From: Chryseobacterium gambrini | Lineage (GTDB): Bacteria > Bacteroidota > Bacteroidia > Flavobacteriales > Weeksellaceae | Assembly (NCBI RefSeq): GCF_900156825.1 | Contig: NZ_FTOV01000005.1 | Coordinates: 62,001 to 126,000 of the forward strand | Length of the DNA stretch: 64,000 bases | Reading direction: 5' to 3' | Part shown: piece by piece, positions 27,592 to 36,536 of the stretch | Position numbering within the stretch: the first letter of the stretch is position 1 | How the letters are laid out: each line of letters begins with the position of its first letter | Made by a program: the position numbers and the translations under genes | The notes under the pieces: model-generated | The model's database searches: none | Seen by the model: only the letters and a program-made list of their open reading frames with translations | What the model was told of the DNA's origin: nothing

Positions 27592-28599
27592 ATGAAGAAA
27601 TTTCTAAGCAGTAAAAAGAACATAAATGTGCTTTTAGGAGGACTTTTATTAGTAGTTTTTGCGCAAGGTATTTTCATTGCGAAGTTGTATTCGGAAAAAG
27701 ACAACAAAAATTATGAAGTAAACCTTGTAAAAATAAACACTGAAAAAGACAGTGTAGATTATCTGAAAATGAAAACTGATCTTACATTGGTGGATCAAAC
27801 CGTAGCGGAGCTGAATTCTTTCCTTAAATCTAAGGATGTTCCCAACGAGAAAGTTACTATTCTGAGCAAAGACAGTATCTCTAACTCTATTTATCTGGCA
27901 AAACAGGCAAACCGATACAGCCAGTACCTGATGAATCTTCAGAAAAAGTTACTGGAAGTTCCTTTGGGAATGCCTACTGAAGGTTATATTTCGTCTAATT
28001 TCGGAGTGAGAAAAAATCCTATTCCTTTTAAAACCGTTTTAGCCTCCGTAAAAAGCAGTGCTGCAAAACCTGCTGCCGTTGCAGCCGCAGCTCCGGAAGT
28101 AAAAGCTGAACCCGTGGAAAAAATTATAGAAGTAACAGACAGCTACGGAAACAAAAGAGAAGTAAAGGTAATGGTAACACCAAAAACGACTTCTGCAGCT
28201 CCCGCTCCGGCTTCGTCAGTAAAATCTGTTGCAGCCGGATCTGAAAAGCCTGCCGAGAAAAACAATGCGCCTGCAGAAGCAGACCAGATGCAGTTTCATA
28301 AAGGACTTGATATTGCCGTTGCTTACGGATCGGATGTCGTGGCAACTGCAGCCGGAACGGTTATTTTTTCCGGACAGAAAGGAGGATATGGAAACTGTGT
28401 GATCGTTTCTCACGGAAACGGACTGGCAACTCTTTACGGACATTTGTCGCAGTTGGTCGCTAAAGTAAACGATAAAGTGAAAGTAGGACAGGTTATCGCC
28501 AAATCCGGAAATTCGGGTCGTTCTACAGGACCTCACCTTCATTATGAGGTACATAAGAATAATACTCCGGTAAATCCGAAGTTGTTTATGAATCTTTAA
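27592..28599 (+). CDS. M23 family metallopeptidase (LytM/peptidoglycan endopeptidase)
   Basis: This 335-residue protein has an uncleaved-type N-terminal membrane anchor (INVLLGGLLLVVFAQGIFIAKLY). A helical segment and an Ala/Pro/Lys-rich linker follow, then a C-terminal LytM domain. The zinc motifs are HKGLDIAV (HxxxD) near residue 237 and HLHYEVHKN (HxH) near residue 319. It should cleave peptide cross-links in peptidoglycan from the periplasmic side of the inner membrane. Confidence 0.93.
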   Translation: MKKFLSSKKNINVLLGGLLLVVFAQGIFIAKLYSEKDNKNYEVNLVKINTEKDSVDYLKMKTDLTLVDQTVAELNSFLKSKDVPNEKVTILSKDSISNSIYLAKQANRYSQYLMNLQKKLLEVPLGMPTEGYISSNFGVRKNPIPFKTVLASVKSSAAKPAAVAAAAPEVKAEPVEKIIEVTDSYGNKREVKVMVTPKTTSAAPAPASSVKSVAAGSEKPAEKNNAPAEADQMQFHKGLDIAVAYGSDVVATAAGTVIFSGQKGGYGNCVIVSHGNGLATLYGHLSQLVAKVNDKVKVGQVIAKSGNSGRSTGPHLHYEVHKNNTPVNPKLFMNL

Positions 28600-28618
28600 A
28601 GTGAGAGTTAAAATATAG

Positions 28619-28655
28619 AGTTTCGGCGGCACCAAAGGTGCCGCCGAAACTTTTA
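28619..28655 (+). terminator. Strong hairpin terminator after M23 gene
   Basis: A near-perfect 15-bp stem, GTTTCGGCGGCACC and its complement with an AAA loop, is followed by TTTTAAAA. It probably serves both converging transcripts. Confidence 0.8.
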
Positions 28656-28673
28656 AAACATATCTTAAAAAAA

Positions 28674-29324
28674 TTAGTAGGCTGCTGTAAAACGCTCTCT
28701 GATGTGGTTATTCTGTTCCAGTTCATCTACTAAAACTACCGCTACATCTTCTACGGAAAGAACACTTCTTCCGTTTTCATCGAAAACAGGATTTTCCAGA
28801 GCAGTTCTGTATTTTCCGGTTCTTACGCCTGCTGTTCCCTGATGCATTTCTATTGCGGGACTGAAAAATGTCCAGTCTAAGGTTTCATTTTCTTTAATTT
28901 TGTTTAAATAATCTCTTGCCGCAGTTGCTCCCGGTTTTATCTCTGCAGGAAAATCTGATCCGTCTACCAGTTGTTTTCCATCAATGTAAAGACTTCCTGC
29001 TCCTCCAACAGTAATAAATCTTTTTACGCCGGATTGTTCAACTGCTTTTTCAATATTAACGGAACCATTCAGAAAGTCATCATAGAGATTAGGATTGGTC
29101 CATCCTGCGTTAAAAGCACTGATTACGGCGTCATTTCCTTTTAAAGCTTCTGATAATTCATCTACATTGTTTACATCAACACTTTTAGCCGTTACTTTTT
29201 CGTTCTGCTCTACTTTTGAAGCATTTCTTACAATAGCTTCTACCTGATATCCTCTGTTGGATAATTCATTTACAACCTGAGTTCCTACAAAACCTGTTGC
29301 CCCTATTACTGCTACTTTTTTCAT
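28674..29324 (-). CDS. NAD(P)H-binding atypical SDR protein
   Basis: This 216-residue protein opens with the Rossmann motif KVAVIGATGFVGTQVVNELSNRG, the GxxGxxG pattern of atypical SDR/NmrA-like proteins. GNDAVISAFNAGW, RFITVGGAGSLYIDG and TFFSPAIEM continue the family pattern. It is likely a cytosolic reductase or redox sensor. It lies 59 bases downstream of an Rrf2 regulator gene, a common pairing in which the regulator controls the reductase. Confidence 0.87.
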   Translation of the reverse strand: MKKVAVIGATGFVGTQVVNELSNRGYQVEAIVRNASKVEQNEKVTAKSVDVNNVDELSEALKGNDAVISAFNAGWTNPNLYDDFLNGSVNIEKAVEQSGVKRFITVGGAGSLYIDGKQLVDGSDFPAEIKPGATAARDYLNKIKENETLDWTFFSPAIEMHQGTAGVRTGKYRTALENPVFDENGRSVLSVEDVAVVLVDELEQNNHIRERFTAAY

Positions 29325-29383
29325 ACTGTTTATTTTTTATATTTAATTGTAATAATTTTTGTTACATTTTTAAGCAAAAAATT

Positions 29384-29794
29384 TTATTTAAACTTTTCGC
29401 TAAATTGTTTTAAGGATTTATTTCCTAAAAAATCTAAAACCAACTGATCGGTTTCTGAAAACAAATTTTTAAGATGATTATTAATTTCTTTTCCGACCGG
29501 GCAAACCGGATTGGGATTATTGTTTTTCTTTCCTAAAACTTCGGTGTTCTTCACAGCCAGATAGATTTCAGAAATTCGTATGGAATCTGCACTTTTTGCC
29601 AGCTGACTCCCTCCTTCTTTTCCCTGTCTGCTTGTAATTAAACCCGCTTCTCTTAACACACCAAGCTCTTTACGAACAATCACAGGATTGATATTGATGC
29701 TTCCTGCAATCCATTCTGAGGTAAGCCAGTCCTGCGGACTTTCCGTCAATAAAGTCATGATATGTATTGCCGTGGCAAATCTTGTGTTGTTCAT
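29384..29794 (-). CDS. Rrf2 family transcriptional regulator
   Basis: This 136-residue protein has an N-terminal winged helix (RFATAIHIMTLLTESPQDWLTSEWIAGSININPVIVRKELGVLREAGLITSRQGKEGG), the Rrf2 signature. There is a single cysteine (NPVCPVGKEI) rather than the three that hold an iron-sulfur cluster, so cluster sensing is unlikely. It resembles the YwnA-like subgroup. It probably regulates the adjacent SDR gene. Confidence 0.88.
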   Translation of the reverse strand: MNNTRFATAIHIMTLLTESPQDWLTSEWIAGSININPVIVRKELGVLREAGLITSRQGKEGGSQLAKSADSIRISEIYLAVKNTEVLGKKNNNPNPVCPVGKEINNHLKNLFSETDQLVLDFLGNKSLKQFSEKFK

Positions 29795-29858
29795 TATAAT
29801 TACTCAGCAAAGATATACAATTTTTTAATGTAACAAAAAATATTACAATTAAAATTTA

Positions 29859-30809
29859 TTAAAGAATCAGACGATCCAGATCCAGAAGCAGATAATTGAT
29901 ATTCTGATTGATGGTTCTGGTTGCCGACTGCATCTGGTTAAGCATTGCGGCACGGTTATGAAGATCATCTGAACGGTAAAATCCTCCGTCACTGAAAATA
30001 ACAGATTCGTCTGCACGCTTTTTATCATCATCAAACTGATAATGAAGCCAGCGCTCTTTCATACTCGAAATAATAGACTGCTGCTCTCTGTTGGAAAATT
30101 TTTTCTCGGTGTACATATACCAGATAAACGGCGGAAAGTTAGGTGACTGTAATTTGCCGTTCCATACATCTCTTAGCAGATTTCTCTGATGGATAAATTC
30201 TACTTTTTTACCTTTCGGATTTAAAGTTGCCAAACCAAATCCTGCTCCCAAAACTCCTCCTCCGATATCTATGGCATTACTCCATGAATTATCCTTTACA
30301 ATTCCTCCCGCTACCGAAGCTGCGGCTCCTGTTACAATTGACAGCAGAATAAGTTTATTGTTTCTGGAATCGTTTAGATTATCCACATAATTTCCGATCT
30401 GTGCTACTCTTTCGCCTTCACAGTCGAATTCTGCCGCAACCGCATCAAGTTCGGTTAAAGCAATGGTTATTTTGCTGTTGATTTTGGATTTTAGCTGTAA
30501 AACTTTTACCTGAGACTCCAGAGAAGTGTCTTTTTTAAGCTCCATGATCTCATGAACTTCATCCAGATTATCTAAAGCATTCAGAATCAAAATACTCTGA
30601 TCCGAAAATTTATCTCTTAATTCTTTATTGGCATTAATAATAGAATCTGAATTATAGGAAGGCAGTTTATTACCGTAATTGTATTTGAAAGGCGCTTTAC
30701 AATAGCTGTCTCTGAGGGTAAGAATATTTTGTCTGATTGCCTGATTTTTCCTTGATACACAGGAAGTAAGCAACATGCTGAATGCTACAAAGTAAATTAT
30801 CTTCTTCAT
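29859..30809 (-). CDS. Hypothetical lipoprotein
   Basis: The start MKKIIYFVAFSMLLTSC is a lipobox signal. The 316-residue mature protein has a long helical N-terminal half (DSIINANKELRDKFSDQSILILNALDNLDEVHEIMELKKD). A short hydrophobic glycine-rich stretch follows (LLSIVTGAAASVAGGIVKDNSW...GGGVLGAGFGLATL). It may span or associate with a membrane at that point. I do not recognise a family. Confidence 0.75.
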   Translation of the reverse strand: MKKIIYFVAFSMLLTSCVSRKNQAIRQNILTLRDSYCKAPFKYNYGNKLPSYNSDSIINANKELRDKFSDQSILILNALDNLDEVHEIMELKKDTSLESQVKVLQLKSKINSKITIALTELDAVAAEFDCEGERVAQIGNYVDNLNDSRNNKLILLSIVTGAAASVAGGIVKDNSWSNAIDIGGGVLGAGFGLATLNPKGKKVEFIHQRNLLRDVWNGKLQSPNFPPFIWYMYTEKKFSNREQQSIISSMKERWLHYQFDDDKKRADESVIFSDGGFYRSDDLHNRAAMLNQMQSATRTINQNINYLLLDLDRLIL

Positions 30810-30952
30810 TGATCGATGTTTTCTGTGATTCGGGATTCTTATACATCTGTAAGCTACAAACCTGTAGAAAATTTTATAAGAATTATATTATTTCAAATTC
30901 AAACCAAATATTTGTTTTAAGTAATTTGAAAGTTAAAATTACGCAAATAAAA

Positions 30953-30979
30953 AAATTTACCCGAATAACAGGTAAATTT
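30953..30979 (-). terminator. Rho-independent terminator of FKBP gene
   Basis: The perfect stem AAATTTACC/GGTAAATTT has T-runs on both sides. It lies just past the FKBP stop on the minus strand. Confidence 0.7.
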
Positions 30980-30998
30980 TTAAGCTATTTTTAATAAA

Positions 30999-31436
30999 TT
31001 ACTTCTTGATATCCAGCAATTCTACTTCGAAAATAAGCGTAGAATTCGGACCGATCTCTTTGCTGATCTGCTGATCTCCATAAGCCAGATGCGGAGGAAG
31101 AATTAATCTCCACTTGCTTCCTACAGGCATCAGTTGAAGTGCTTCCGTCCATCCTTTAATTACTTTATTTAATGGAAATGAAGCCGGAGTTCCTCTTTTT
31201 ACAGAACTGTCGAAAACTTTTCCGGTGATAGTTGTTCCGTGATAATGGCATTTTACGGTAGATCTAGGACCCGGTTTTTCGCCTTCGCCTTCCGTAATGA
31301 TTTCATACTGCAATCCGCTCGGCAATTCTACAACGCTTTCTCTCTTGCCATATTCTGCCATATATTCCTGACCGTCTTTCAGGTTTTTTTCTGCCAATTC
31401 TTTTTTACGTTTAAATAACATATCTGCTACTCCCAT
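30999..31436 (-). CDS. FKBP-type peptidyl-prolyl cis-trans isomerase
   Basis: This 145-residue cytosolic isomerase has a short N-terminal helical extension (MGVADMLFKRKKELAEKNLKDGQEYMAEYGKRE) and one FKBP domain. The domain shows VKCHYHGTTITGKVFDSSVKRGTPASFPLNKVIKGWTEAL and LILPPHLAYGDQQ, with most active-site aromatics kept. The frame extends to a TTG at 31454, but the ATG at 31436 is the better start. Confidence 0.93.
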   Translation of the reverse strand: MGVADMLFKRKKELAEKNLKDGQEYMAEYGKRESVVELPSGLQYEIITEGEGEKPGPRSTVKCHYHGTTITGKVFDSSVKRGTPASFPLNKVIKGWTEALQLMPVGSKWRLILPPHLAYGDQQISKEIGPNSTLIFEVELLDIKK

Positions 31437-31662
31437 AATTGATAATTTTTGCAAAGATAGTTCTTTGTGCCGGAAGATGATAGCCGGAAGATGGAAGTTT
31501 TTTAATCATAGAAAATTTTCAAAACATATAAATCATTAGTTTTCAATTTATTAAATTTCATTTTTTTTGCATCTTTAAGTCAGCTTAAAAAATTCAAGTA
31601 TCATTAATATTCTGTTAATAGGATTTCCGAAACTTGGCGTTATAATTGGACTTAAAAACTAA

Positions 31663-32664
31663 ATGCCCAATCCATTACCATATAAAAAGGAATACGACAG
31701 ACTGACTGATGAAGAGAAGCAGCTTCTGGAAATCAATAAAAAAAGCATTACGGATTTTGTTGAGCAGTCGCCTTCCGTGAGTGATGTTCATTACGCAACG
31801 AGAAATGCTCATGCTAAAACATACGCTGTTACGAAAGGAACTTTTCTGATTGATAAAAACATTCCCGAAGAACTGAAACCGTATTTCGATAAAGAAAAAT
31901 ATGATCTGATCATCCGTCTCTCCAACGCCCATTTAAAAGTAATGAAGGGAAAAAGAGATGTTCCTGCCTATGGTTTTGCCGTGAAAATTAATGATGAGAA
32001 AGGAAACGTGATTGCCAATTTCCCTTTGGTGAATTTTCCGTTGTTTCCGATTAATTCGGTGAGTACATTTTTAAAATTATTTACATCCGTTAATCGTTTT
32101 TTTGTAAAAAAATGGAGTTCTTTTTCTTTACTGATGCAGATTTTAAAAGTCATTCCATCAACTGTTACGGCTTCATTCGTTAAAAATATATTCAGAATCT
32201 GGAGGAAGAGAAATGATTTTTTTCTTTCATTTGATTTTCATTCTGTCGGTGTGTACAGACTGGGAGATTATATGATGAAAATTAAAATCAAACCGCAATC
32301 TGTCAACAAACATTTTGGGAAGAAATTAAAGGTAAAAAATGCTGTGGAACGTTATCTGAAAGAAGAAAATTTCACGGCAGATGTTCTTATTCAGCTTTGC
32401 TATGACCTGAAAGATCAGCCTGTAAATAAACTTAATGTTGAATGGAAAAATTCGCCCTATATTAAAATCGGAGAAGTGAAAATTGAAAAAAACAATCTTC
32501 TGAATGCAAATTCCTGCGACAGTGAGCTGCTTTCTTTTAATCCTTTTGAAAGTAAGATTTTCTTTCAGCCCGTCGGAAAAATTCAAAAGCTCCGCGATGA
32601 AGCGTATAAGGTTTCTGTACAGACGAGGCGGAAAATCAATAAGCTGTTGAAATATAACAAATAA
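31663..32664 (+). CDS. Catalase-fold (catalase-like) protein
   Basis: This 333-residue protein resembles the beta-barrel part of catalases: the early VHYATRNAHAKTYAVTKGTFLID and the LIIRLSNAHLKVMKGKRDVPAYGFAVKINDEKGN stretch. The distal asparagine region and the C-terminal proximal heme-tyrosine motif of true catalases are not evident. It is much shorter than classical catalases (about 480 residues). It may be a small heme protein or lipid-peroxide-type enzyme. Activity cannot be claimed. Confidence 0.65.
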   Translation: MPNPLPYKKEYDRLTDEEKQLLEINKKSITDFVEQSPSVSDVHYATRNAHAKTYAVTKGTFLIDKNIPEELKPYFDKEKYDLIIRLSNAHLKVMKGKRDVPAYGFAVKINDEKGNVIANFPLVNFPLFPINSVSTFLKLFTSVNRFFVKKWSSFSLLMQILKVIPSTVTASFVKNIFRIWRKRNDFFLSFDFHSVGVYRLGDYMMKIKIKPQSVNKHFGKKLKVKNAVERYLKEENFTADVLIQLCYDLKDQPVNKLNVEWKNSPYIKIGEVKIEKNNLLNANSCDSELLSFNPFESKIFFQPVGKIQKLRDEAYKVSVQTRRKINKLLKYNK

Positions 32665-32784
32665 TGAAAAGTGAATGGTAAATTTTGCTTTGCAAGTGAA
32701 TGGTTATTTTTTTAGTTTAGTGTTTAATGTTCAAAGTTTACTGCCAGTAGTTGTTTGACGTAGGGGAAATCTATTTAGTTTTTG

Positions 32785-33226
32785 ACGCAATGTTCGCTAG
32801 GTTTTGCTTTACATTGTAGTGGGTATTTTTTGTTCGCAAGGGCGCTTCACTCAGCAAATGATAGCAATTTATTGAATTAGAAGATAATTTGGCTCTTGAT
32901 TTTAGGATAAATCTATTTTGATTGATTTTAACGCAATGTTCACCAGGTTTTGCTTTACATTGTATTAGGTATTTTTTGTTTGCAACGGTGCTTCACTCAG
33001 CAAATGATAGCTATTTATTGAATTAGGAGATAATTTGGCTCTTTGATTTTAGGAGAAATCTATTTTATTTAATTTCTAACGCAATGTTCGCTAGGTTTTG
33101 TTTTGCATTGTAGTGAGTATTTTTTGTTCGCAACGGCGCTTCACTCAGCAAATGATAGCTAGGTTTTGTTTTACATTTTAGCGAGTATTTTTTTGTTCCC
33201 AAGAGGGCTTCGCTCAGCAAATGATA
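32785..33226. repeat. Tandem intergenic repeat, period about 147 bp
   Basis: Copies start at 32785, 32931 and 33079, with a partial fourth from about 33155. Each contains ACGCAATGTTC(G/A)C, a GGTTTTG(C/T)TTT(A/G)CATT segment, TTTTTTGTTCGCAA and CTTCACTCAGCAAATGATAG. Fragments of the same unit recur at 35470-35515 and 39995-40085. No open reading frame is conserved between copies. Confidence 0.8.
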
Positions 33227-33370
33227 ATTATGAAAGTGAAACGCAGGATTTGTCATTGCGTAAGTTAGTTCGAATATTTACGCAATTTATTTAACTCTGT
33301 TGAGATTTCTAAAGGATGACAAACTGTACTGGCTAATTCAAATATTGAAAAACAGACTAATTCCATAGCC

Positions 33371-33480
33371 GCGATTGAAGCAATTGTTTGAGCTCATTTT
33401 TAAGCTTTTTGGCGGCGCGGCTTTGCCGCGCCGCCAAAAAGCTTAAAAATAGCAAGTGCGGAAAGCGCGAAACAGCTCCC
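33371..33480. repeat. Dispersed palindromic intergenic element, copy E3
   Basis: The centre is a perfect 25-bp inverted repeat (33397-33421 with 33425-33449) around a TTT loop, core GGCGGCGCGGC. The outer arms (GCGATTGAAGCAATT..GAGCTC and AGCAAGTGCGGAAAGCGCG) match E1 and E2. The hairpin would be extremely stable in RNA or single-stranded DNA. Confidence 0.75.
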
Positions 33481-33496
33481 AAAAATAAAATAATAA

Positions 33497-33525
33497 AAAG
33501 GCTCTACAAATTGTGTAAAGCCTTT
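33497..33525 (-). terminator. Rho-independent terminator of the TerC gene
   Basis: The AAAGGCT...AGCCTTT stem is followed by a T-run on the minus strand, 23 bases past the TerC-family stop codon. Confidence 0.7.
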
Positions 33526-33547
33526 CTATTTTTAATAAGAACTGATC

Positions 33548-34594
33548 TTATTCTTCAATTTTCTCTTTGTCTTCGTCATCTTTTTTATCGGGGAAAATCA
33601 GGGATAAAATCACTGAAATTACCAAAACTCCTCCAACGATTCCCAAAGAAACCGGAGACGGAATATGAATCCATGGTGCAATCAGCATTTTCACTCCGAT
33701 GAACGATAAAATAACTGCCAAACCGTAAGGCAATTTGCTGAACATATGAATGAAATTTGCCAACAGGAAATACAATGATCTTAATCCTAAAATTGCGAAA
33801 ATATTCGATGTGTAAAGGATAAACGGATCATTGGAAATCGCGAAGATTGCCGGAATGGAATCCACTGCAAAAAGTACGTCTGTAAATTCAATTACGGCGA
33901 CAACAACCAAAAGCGGTGTTGCCATTTTTATTCCGTTCTGTACCGTGAAGAATTTGTCGCCCACGTAATTGTCTGAAACTTTCCAGAATCTCTTAATCAG
34001 TCGTGCTCCTGCGGTATTGCTGTAATCTTCTTCGTCATCATCGTCTCCGTCGCCCCACGATTTTATTCCTGCATACACAAGGAACAAACCGAATAAAGTC
34101 ATTACAATATTGATTTTTACCGGATGTCCGAAAATATTCATTTCAGGAAGGTAAGTAAGGTTGATTAATCCAACGCCCGCAAAAATAAAGATCGCCCTGA
34201 AAATCAATGCTCCGATAATTCCCCAGAAAAGAACTTTGTGATGGAGGTATTTCGGAACTTTAAAGAACCCGAAAACCAGAATGAATACAAATAAGTTATC
34301 CACCGAAAGTGCCTTCTCAATCCAGTAAGCCGCCTGATACTGCGTGAATTTCTCTACTGCCAAAGCATGACTTTCGGGACTTCCGTCTGTATTGAAAACC
34401 CAATAAACCACGCCGGAGAATACCATAGACAGCGAGATCCATACGATTGACCAGATTGTAGCTTCCTTGGAAGAAACTTCATGACTTTTTTTGTTGAAAA
34501 CTCCTAAATCCAGAAGCAACATGATAACTACTGTTATCGCAAATCCCCAAACCAGACCGGGATGAAGATCTAAAATACCTTGATGTTTGTCCAC
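33548..34594 (-). CDS. TerC family integral membrane protein
   Basis: This 348-residue protein has about nine membrane segments and the acidic membrane residues typical of TerC/Alx: SVDNLFVFILVFGFF and FTDVLFAVDSIPAIFAISNDPFILYTSNIFAILGLRSLYF. An acidic cytoplasmic loop (GDGDDDDEEDYSN) lies near residue 185. Family members take part in metal-ion homeostasis and in stress-linked Ter systems. It lies downstream of the TerD/TelA cluster on the same strand. Confidence 0.93.
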   Translation of the reverse strand: MDKHQGILDLHPGLVWGFAITVVIMLLLDLGVFNKKSHEVSSKEATIWSIVWISLSMVFSGVVYWVFNTDGSPESHALAVEKFTQYQAAYWIEKALSVDNLFVFILVFGFFKVPKYLHHKVLFWGIIGALIFRAIFIFAGVGLINLTYLPEMNIFGHPVKINIVMTLFGLFLVYAGIKSWGDGDDDDEEDYSNTAGARLIKRFWKVSDNYVGDKFFTVQNGIKMATPLLVVVAVIEFTDVLFAVDSIPAIFAISNDPFILYTSNIFAILGLRSLYFLLANFIHMFSKLPYGLAVILSFIGVKMLIAPWIHIPSPVSLGIVGGVLVISVILSLIFPDKKDDEDKEKIEE

Positions 34595-34770
34595 TTTTAA
34601 ATGTGCTTATTATACGATAAAAGCAATATTTGTACGGGTACAAGTATTGCTAAATTTTATTTTTATTTTAAAATTTCATTCAACAGTTAATAAGTTTTGG
34701 CTAAAGCCGGATTGGAAACCTATTTTTAATGCAAACGGGCTAAAGCCCGTTTCTATTGAATATTAATATT

Positions 34771-35382
34771 TTACAAATATTTCTGTTTTACAGTTTCTAT
34801 TGTTTCCTGTAATTTTCTGTCTGCTGTAGGATCTCCGATCGCGTTGAACTTCCATTCTCCGTTTCTTTTGTAGAAAACGCCCATTACCATGGCAACATGA
34901 CCTTTGAAAGAAGCATCATTCGCAATATCATATTTTGCAAAAACTTCTCTTACGTTGGTTGGCGTTCCTTCATAAATTCTGATGGATGCGAAAGGAATAG
35001 TACCGAAATCCTGACCTTTATAACTGTTCAGAACCAAAGCAACGTGCTCTACATTAGAATCCAGATTGCTGAAATCCACAGTAATCACCTCATTGTCAAG
35101 ACCGTCATCTCCATTTACATCTCCTGTTAAATCGTCTCCGCTGTGTCTTACCGAACCGTTTTTGGATTTTAAGTTTCCGAAATAGATTACTTCAGTCGCG
35201 TTTTTATTGGAATCGTATAAAATACAGCTTCCATCCAAATCTACCGCTTCTTTTGTAACGCCTCCGAAGAATCCTTTCTTCTCGATTGCTCCCCAGTTGA
35301 TTCCCACACAAGCCTGTGTAAGAGTGGTTCCGTTTTCCTTCGTTAGGTTTATTCTTTGACCCTTTTGTAAGTTAATAGCCAT
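34771..35382 (-). CDS. TerD family protein (copy 1)
   Basis: TerD proteins are small calcium-binding cytosolic proteins of Ter stress systems. This 203-residue copy starts MAINLQKGQRINLTK and carries the DLDGSCILYDSNKN strand and the Ca-binding stretch HSGDDLTGDVNGDDGLDNEVITVDFSNLD. Compared with the second copy (37716-38270) it has an insertion after the start (GIEKKGFFGGV-type region, residues 27-45). The two copies bracket the TelA gene. Confidence 0.92.
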   Translation of the reverse strand: MAINLQKGQRINLTKENGTTLTQACVGINWGAIEKKGFFGGVTKEAVDLDGSCILYDSNKNATEVIYFGNLKSKNGSVRHSGDDLTGDVNGDDGLDNEVITVDFSNLDSNVEHVALVLNSYKGQDFGTIPFASIRIYEGTPTNVREVFAKYDIANDASFKGHVAMVMGVFYKRNGEWKFNAIGDPTADRKLQETIETVKQKYL

Positions 35383-35469
35383 TGTTATATTTTGTTTTAG
35401 TTCTAATTTTAATTTTTTTTTGCTGCGCTTAGTTTAAACGCAAAGACTCGCAAAGTTTTTTTAAATTTA

Positions 35470-35515
35470 TTCTGCATATTTTGTTCGCAAAGGGCGTTTC
35501 ACTCAGCAAATGATA
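35470..35515. repeat. Fragment of the 147-bp intergenic repeat
   Basis: TTTTGTTCGCAAAGGGCGTTTCACTCAGCAAATGATAGC-type sequence matches the conserved core of the tandem repeat at 32.8-33.2 kb. Confidence 0.6.
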
Positions 35516-35572
35516 GCAGTACAGTGAAAAAGTTTGTAAAGAATTGAATTTATTAAAACTTTTTACTTTTTA

Positions 35573-36520
35573 CTAATTATTTAAATTTAAATTCAGCATT
35601 GCACGAAGAATATTGGTTTCTTCATTGATGTCGAACATTTTACTCATAACGTCGGTATTTTCAAGATTTTTAAGATAATCTTTCAATACTGAAATCACCT
35701 GCTCCGGTAATGTTTTTTTCCTTTCGTTCATTGTCTCTTCCAATTGTTCGTTTTTTCTTTTTAACTGATAAACAATTGTTCCCTGATTCGATTCATTGGG
35801 CATTGTATCTAGTTTTTCCAGTTTTTTAGGATCAATTAAATACATTTTTCTGCCTTCGATATCAAAAATGAAGTGATCGTCGGACTGGAAGATTTTAAAT
35901 AATTCATATTCGTTTCCCGTGATGACGTATCCGCATACAAAACGAACTTTAAAGTTCTGAATATTAAGCCTTCCCAGTAATTTCCTTTCAATCTGATAAT
36001 CCTGATACTGATAAGCGGGAAAAGAACCGGATTTCAGCAATTCTTCATCAACATTCGAACGGTAGAATTCTGCCGCATATTTTTTGTAGAAATACAAAAC
36101 ATTATCCCAGTTTGCCCGAAATTTATCTTCCGTAAGATCATTATACAGGCTTTTCAGCTGATTGGAAAAGATACCGCTGTACATTTTACGGTCTGTTTCG
36201 AAACCGTCTACCCGCTTTTCTTCAAAACCGGAAATGTATTTGCTGTTAACATCAATTTCATTAAGCACCGCCAACATCTCATTTTCCTTCTGCCTTTTAA
36301 TTTTGGTTAAAAGTTCAATAAGACTGTCGGTATACTGAAGATGAAAAAGTTCCAGTTTGCTGTAATCGAGTCCTTTATTTTCCTGAAAAAGATTATGGAT
36401 AATATCCGTCTTAATGTAGATCGAAATTATATCAACATTTTCAAAAAAATTCGCGAGAAGTTTAAGTTTGGTTAATCTTCTTTTGCTTTGCGACAATATG
36501 TTTACAGCATCATCATTCAC
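35573..36520 (-). CDS. Hypothetical protein of the Ter cluster
   Basis: This 315-residue protein is largely alpha-helical with no signal peptide. It has coiled-coil-like stretches (LIELLTKIKRQKENEMLAVLNEID and QLKRKNEQLEETMNERKKTLPEQ). I do not recognise a domain. It lies 17 bases downstream of the TelA-type gene and upstream of a TerD gene. It is therefore probably a structural or regulatory component of the same Ter assembly. Confidence 0.7.
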   Translation of the reverse strand: MNDDAVNILSQSKRRLTKLKLLANFFENVDIISIYIKTDIIHNLFQENKGLDYSKLELFHLQYTDSLIELLTKIKRQKENEMLAVLNEIDVNSKYISGFEEKRVDGFETDRKMYSGIFSNQLKSLYNDLTEDKFRANWDNVLYFYKKYAAEFYRSNVDEELLKSGSFPAYQYQDYQIERKLLGRLNIQNFKVRFVCGYVITGNEYELFKIFQSDDHFIFDIEGRKMYLIDPKKLEKLDTMPNESNQGTIVYQLKRKNEQLEETMNERKKTLPEQVISVLKDYLKNLENTDVMSKMFDINEETNILRAMLNLNLNN

Positions 36521-36536
36521 TTTTCATCTCCCGTTA

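Noticed and set aside
28124..28635. Minus-strand ORFs opposite the M23 peptidase gene
   Set aside because: They are antisense shadows of the well-supported M23 gene.
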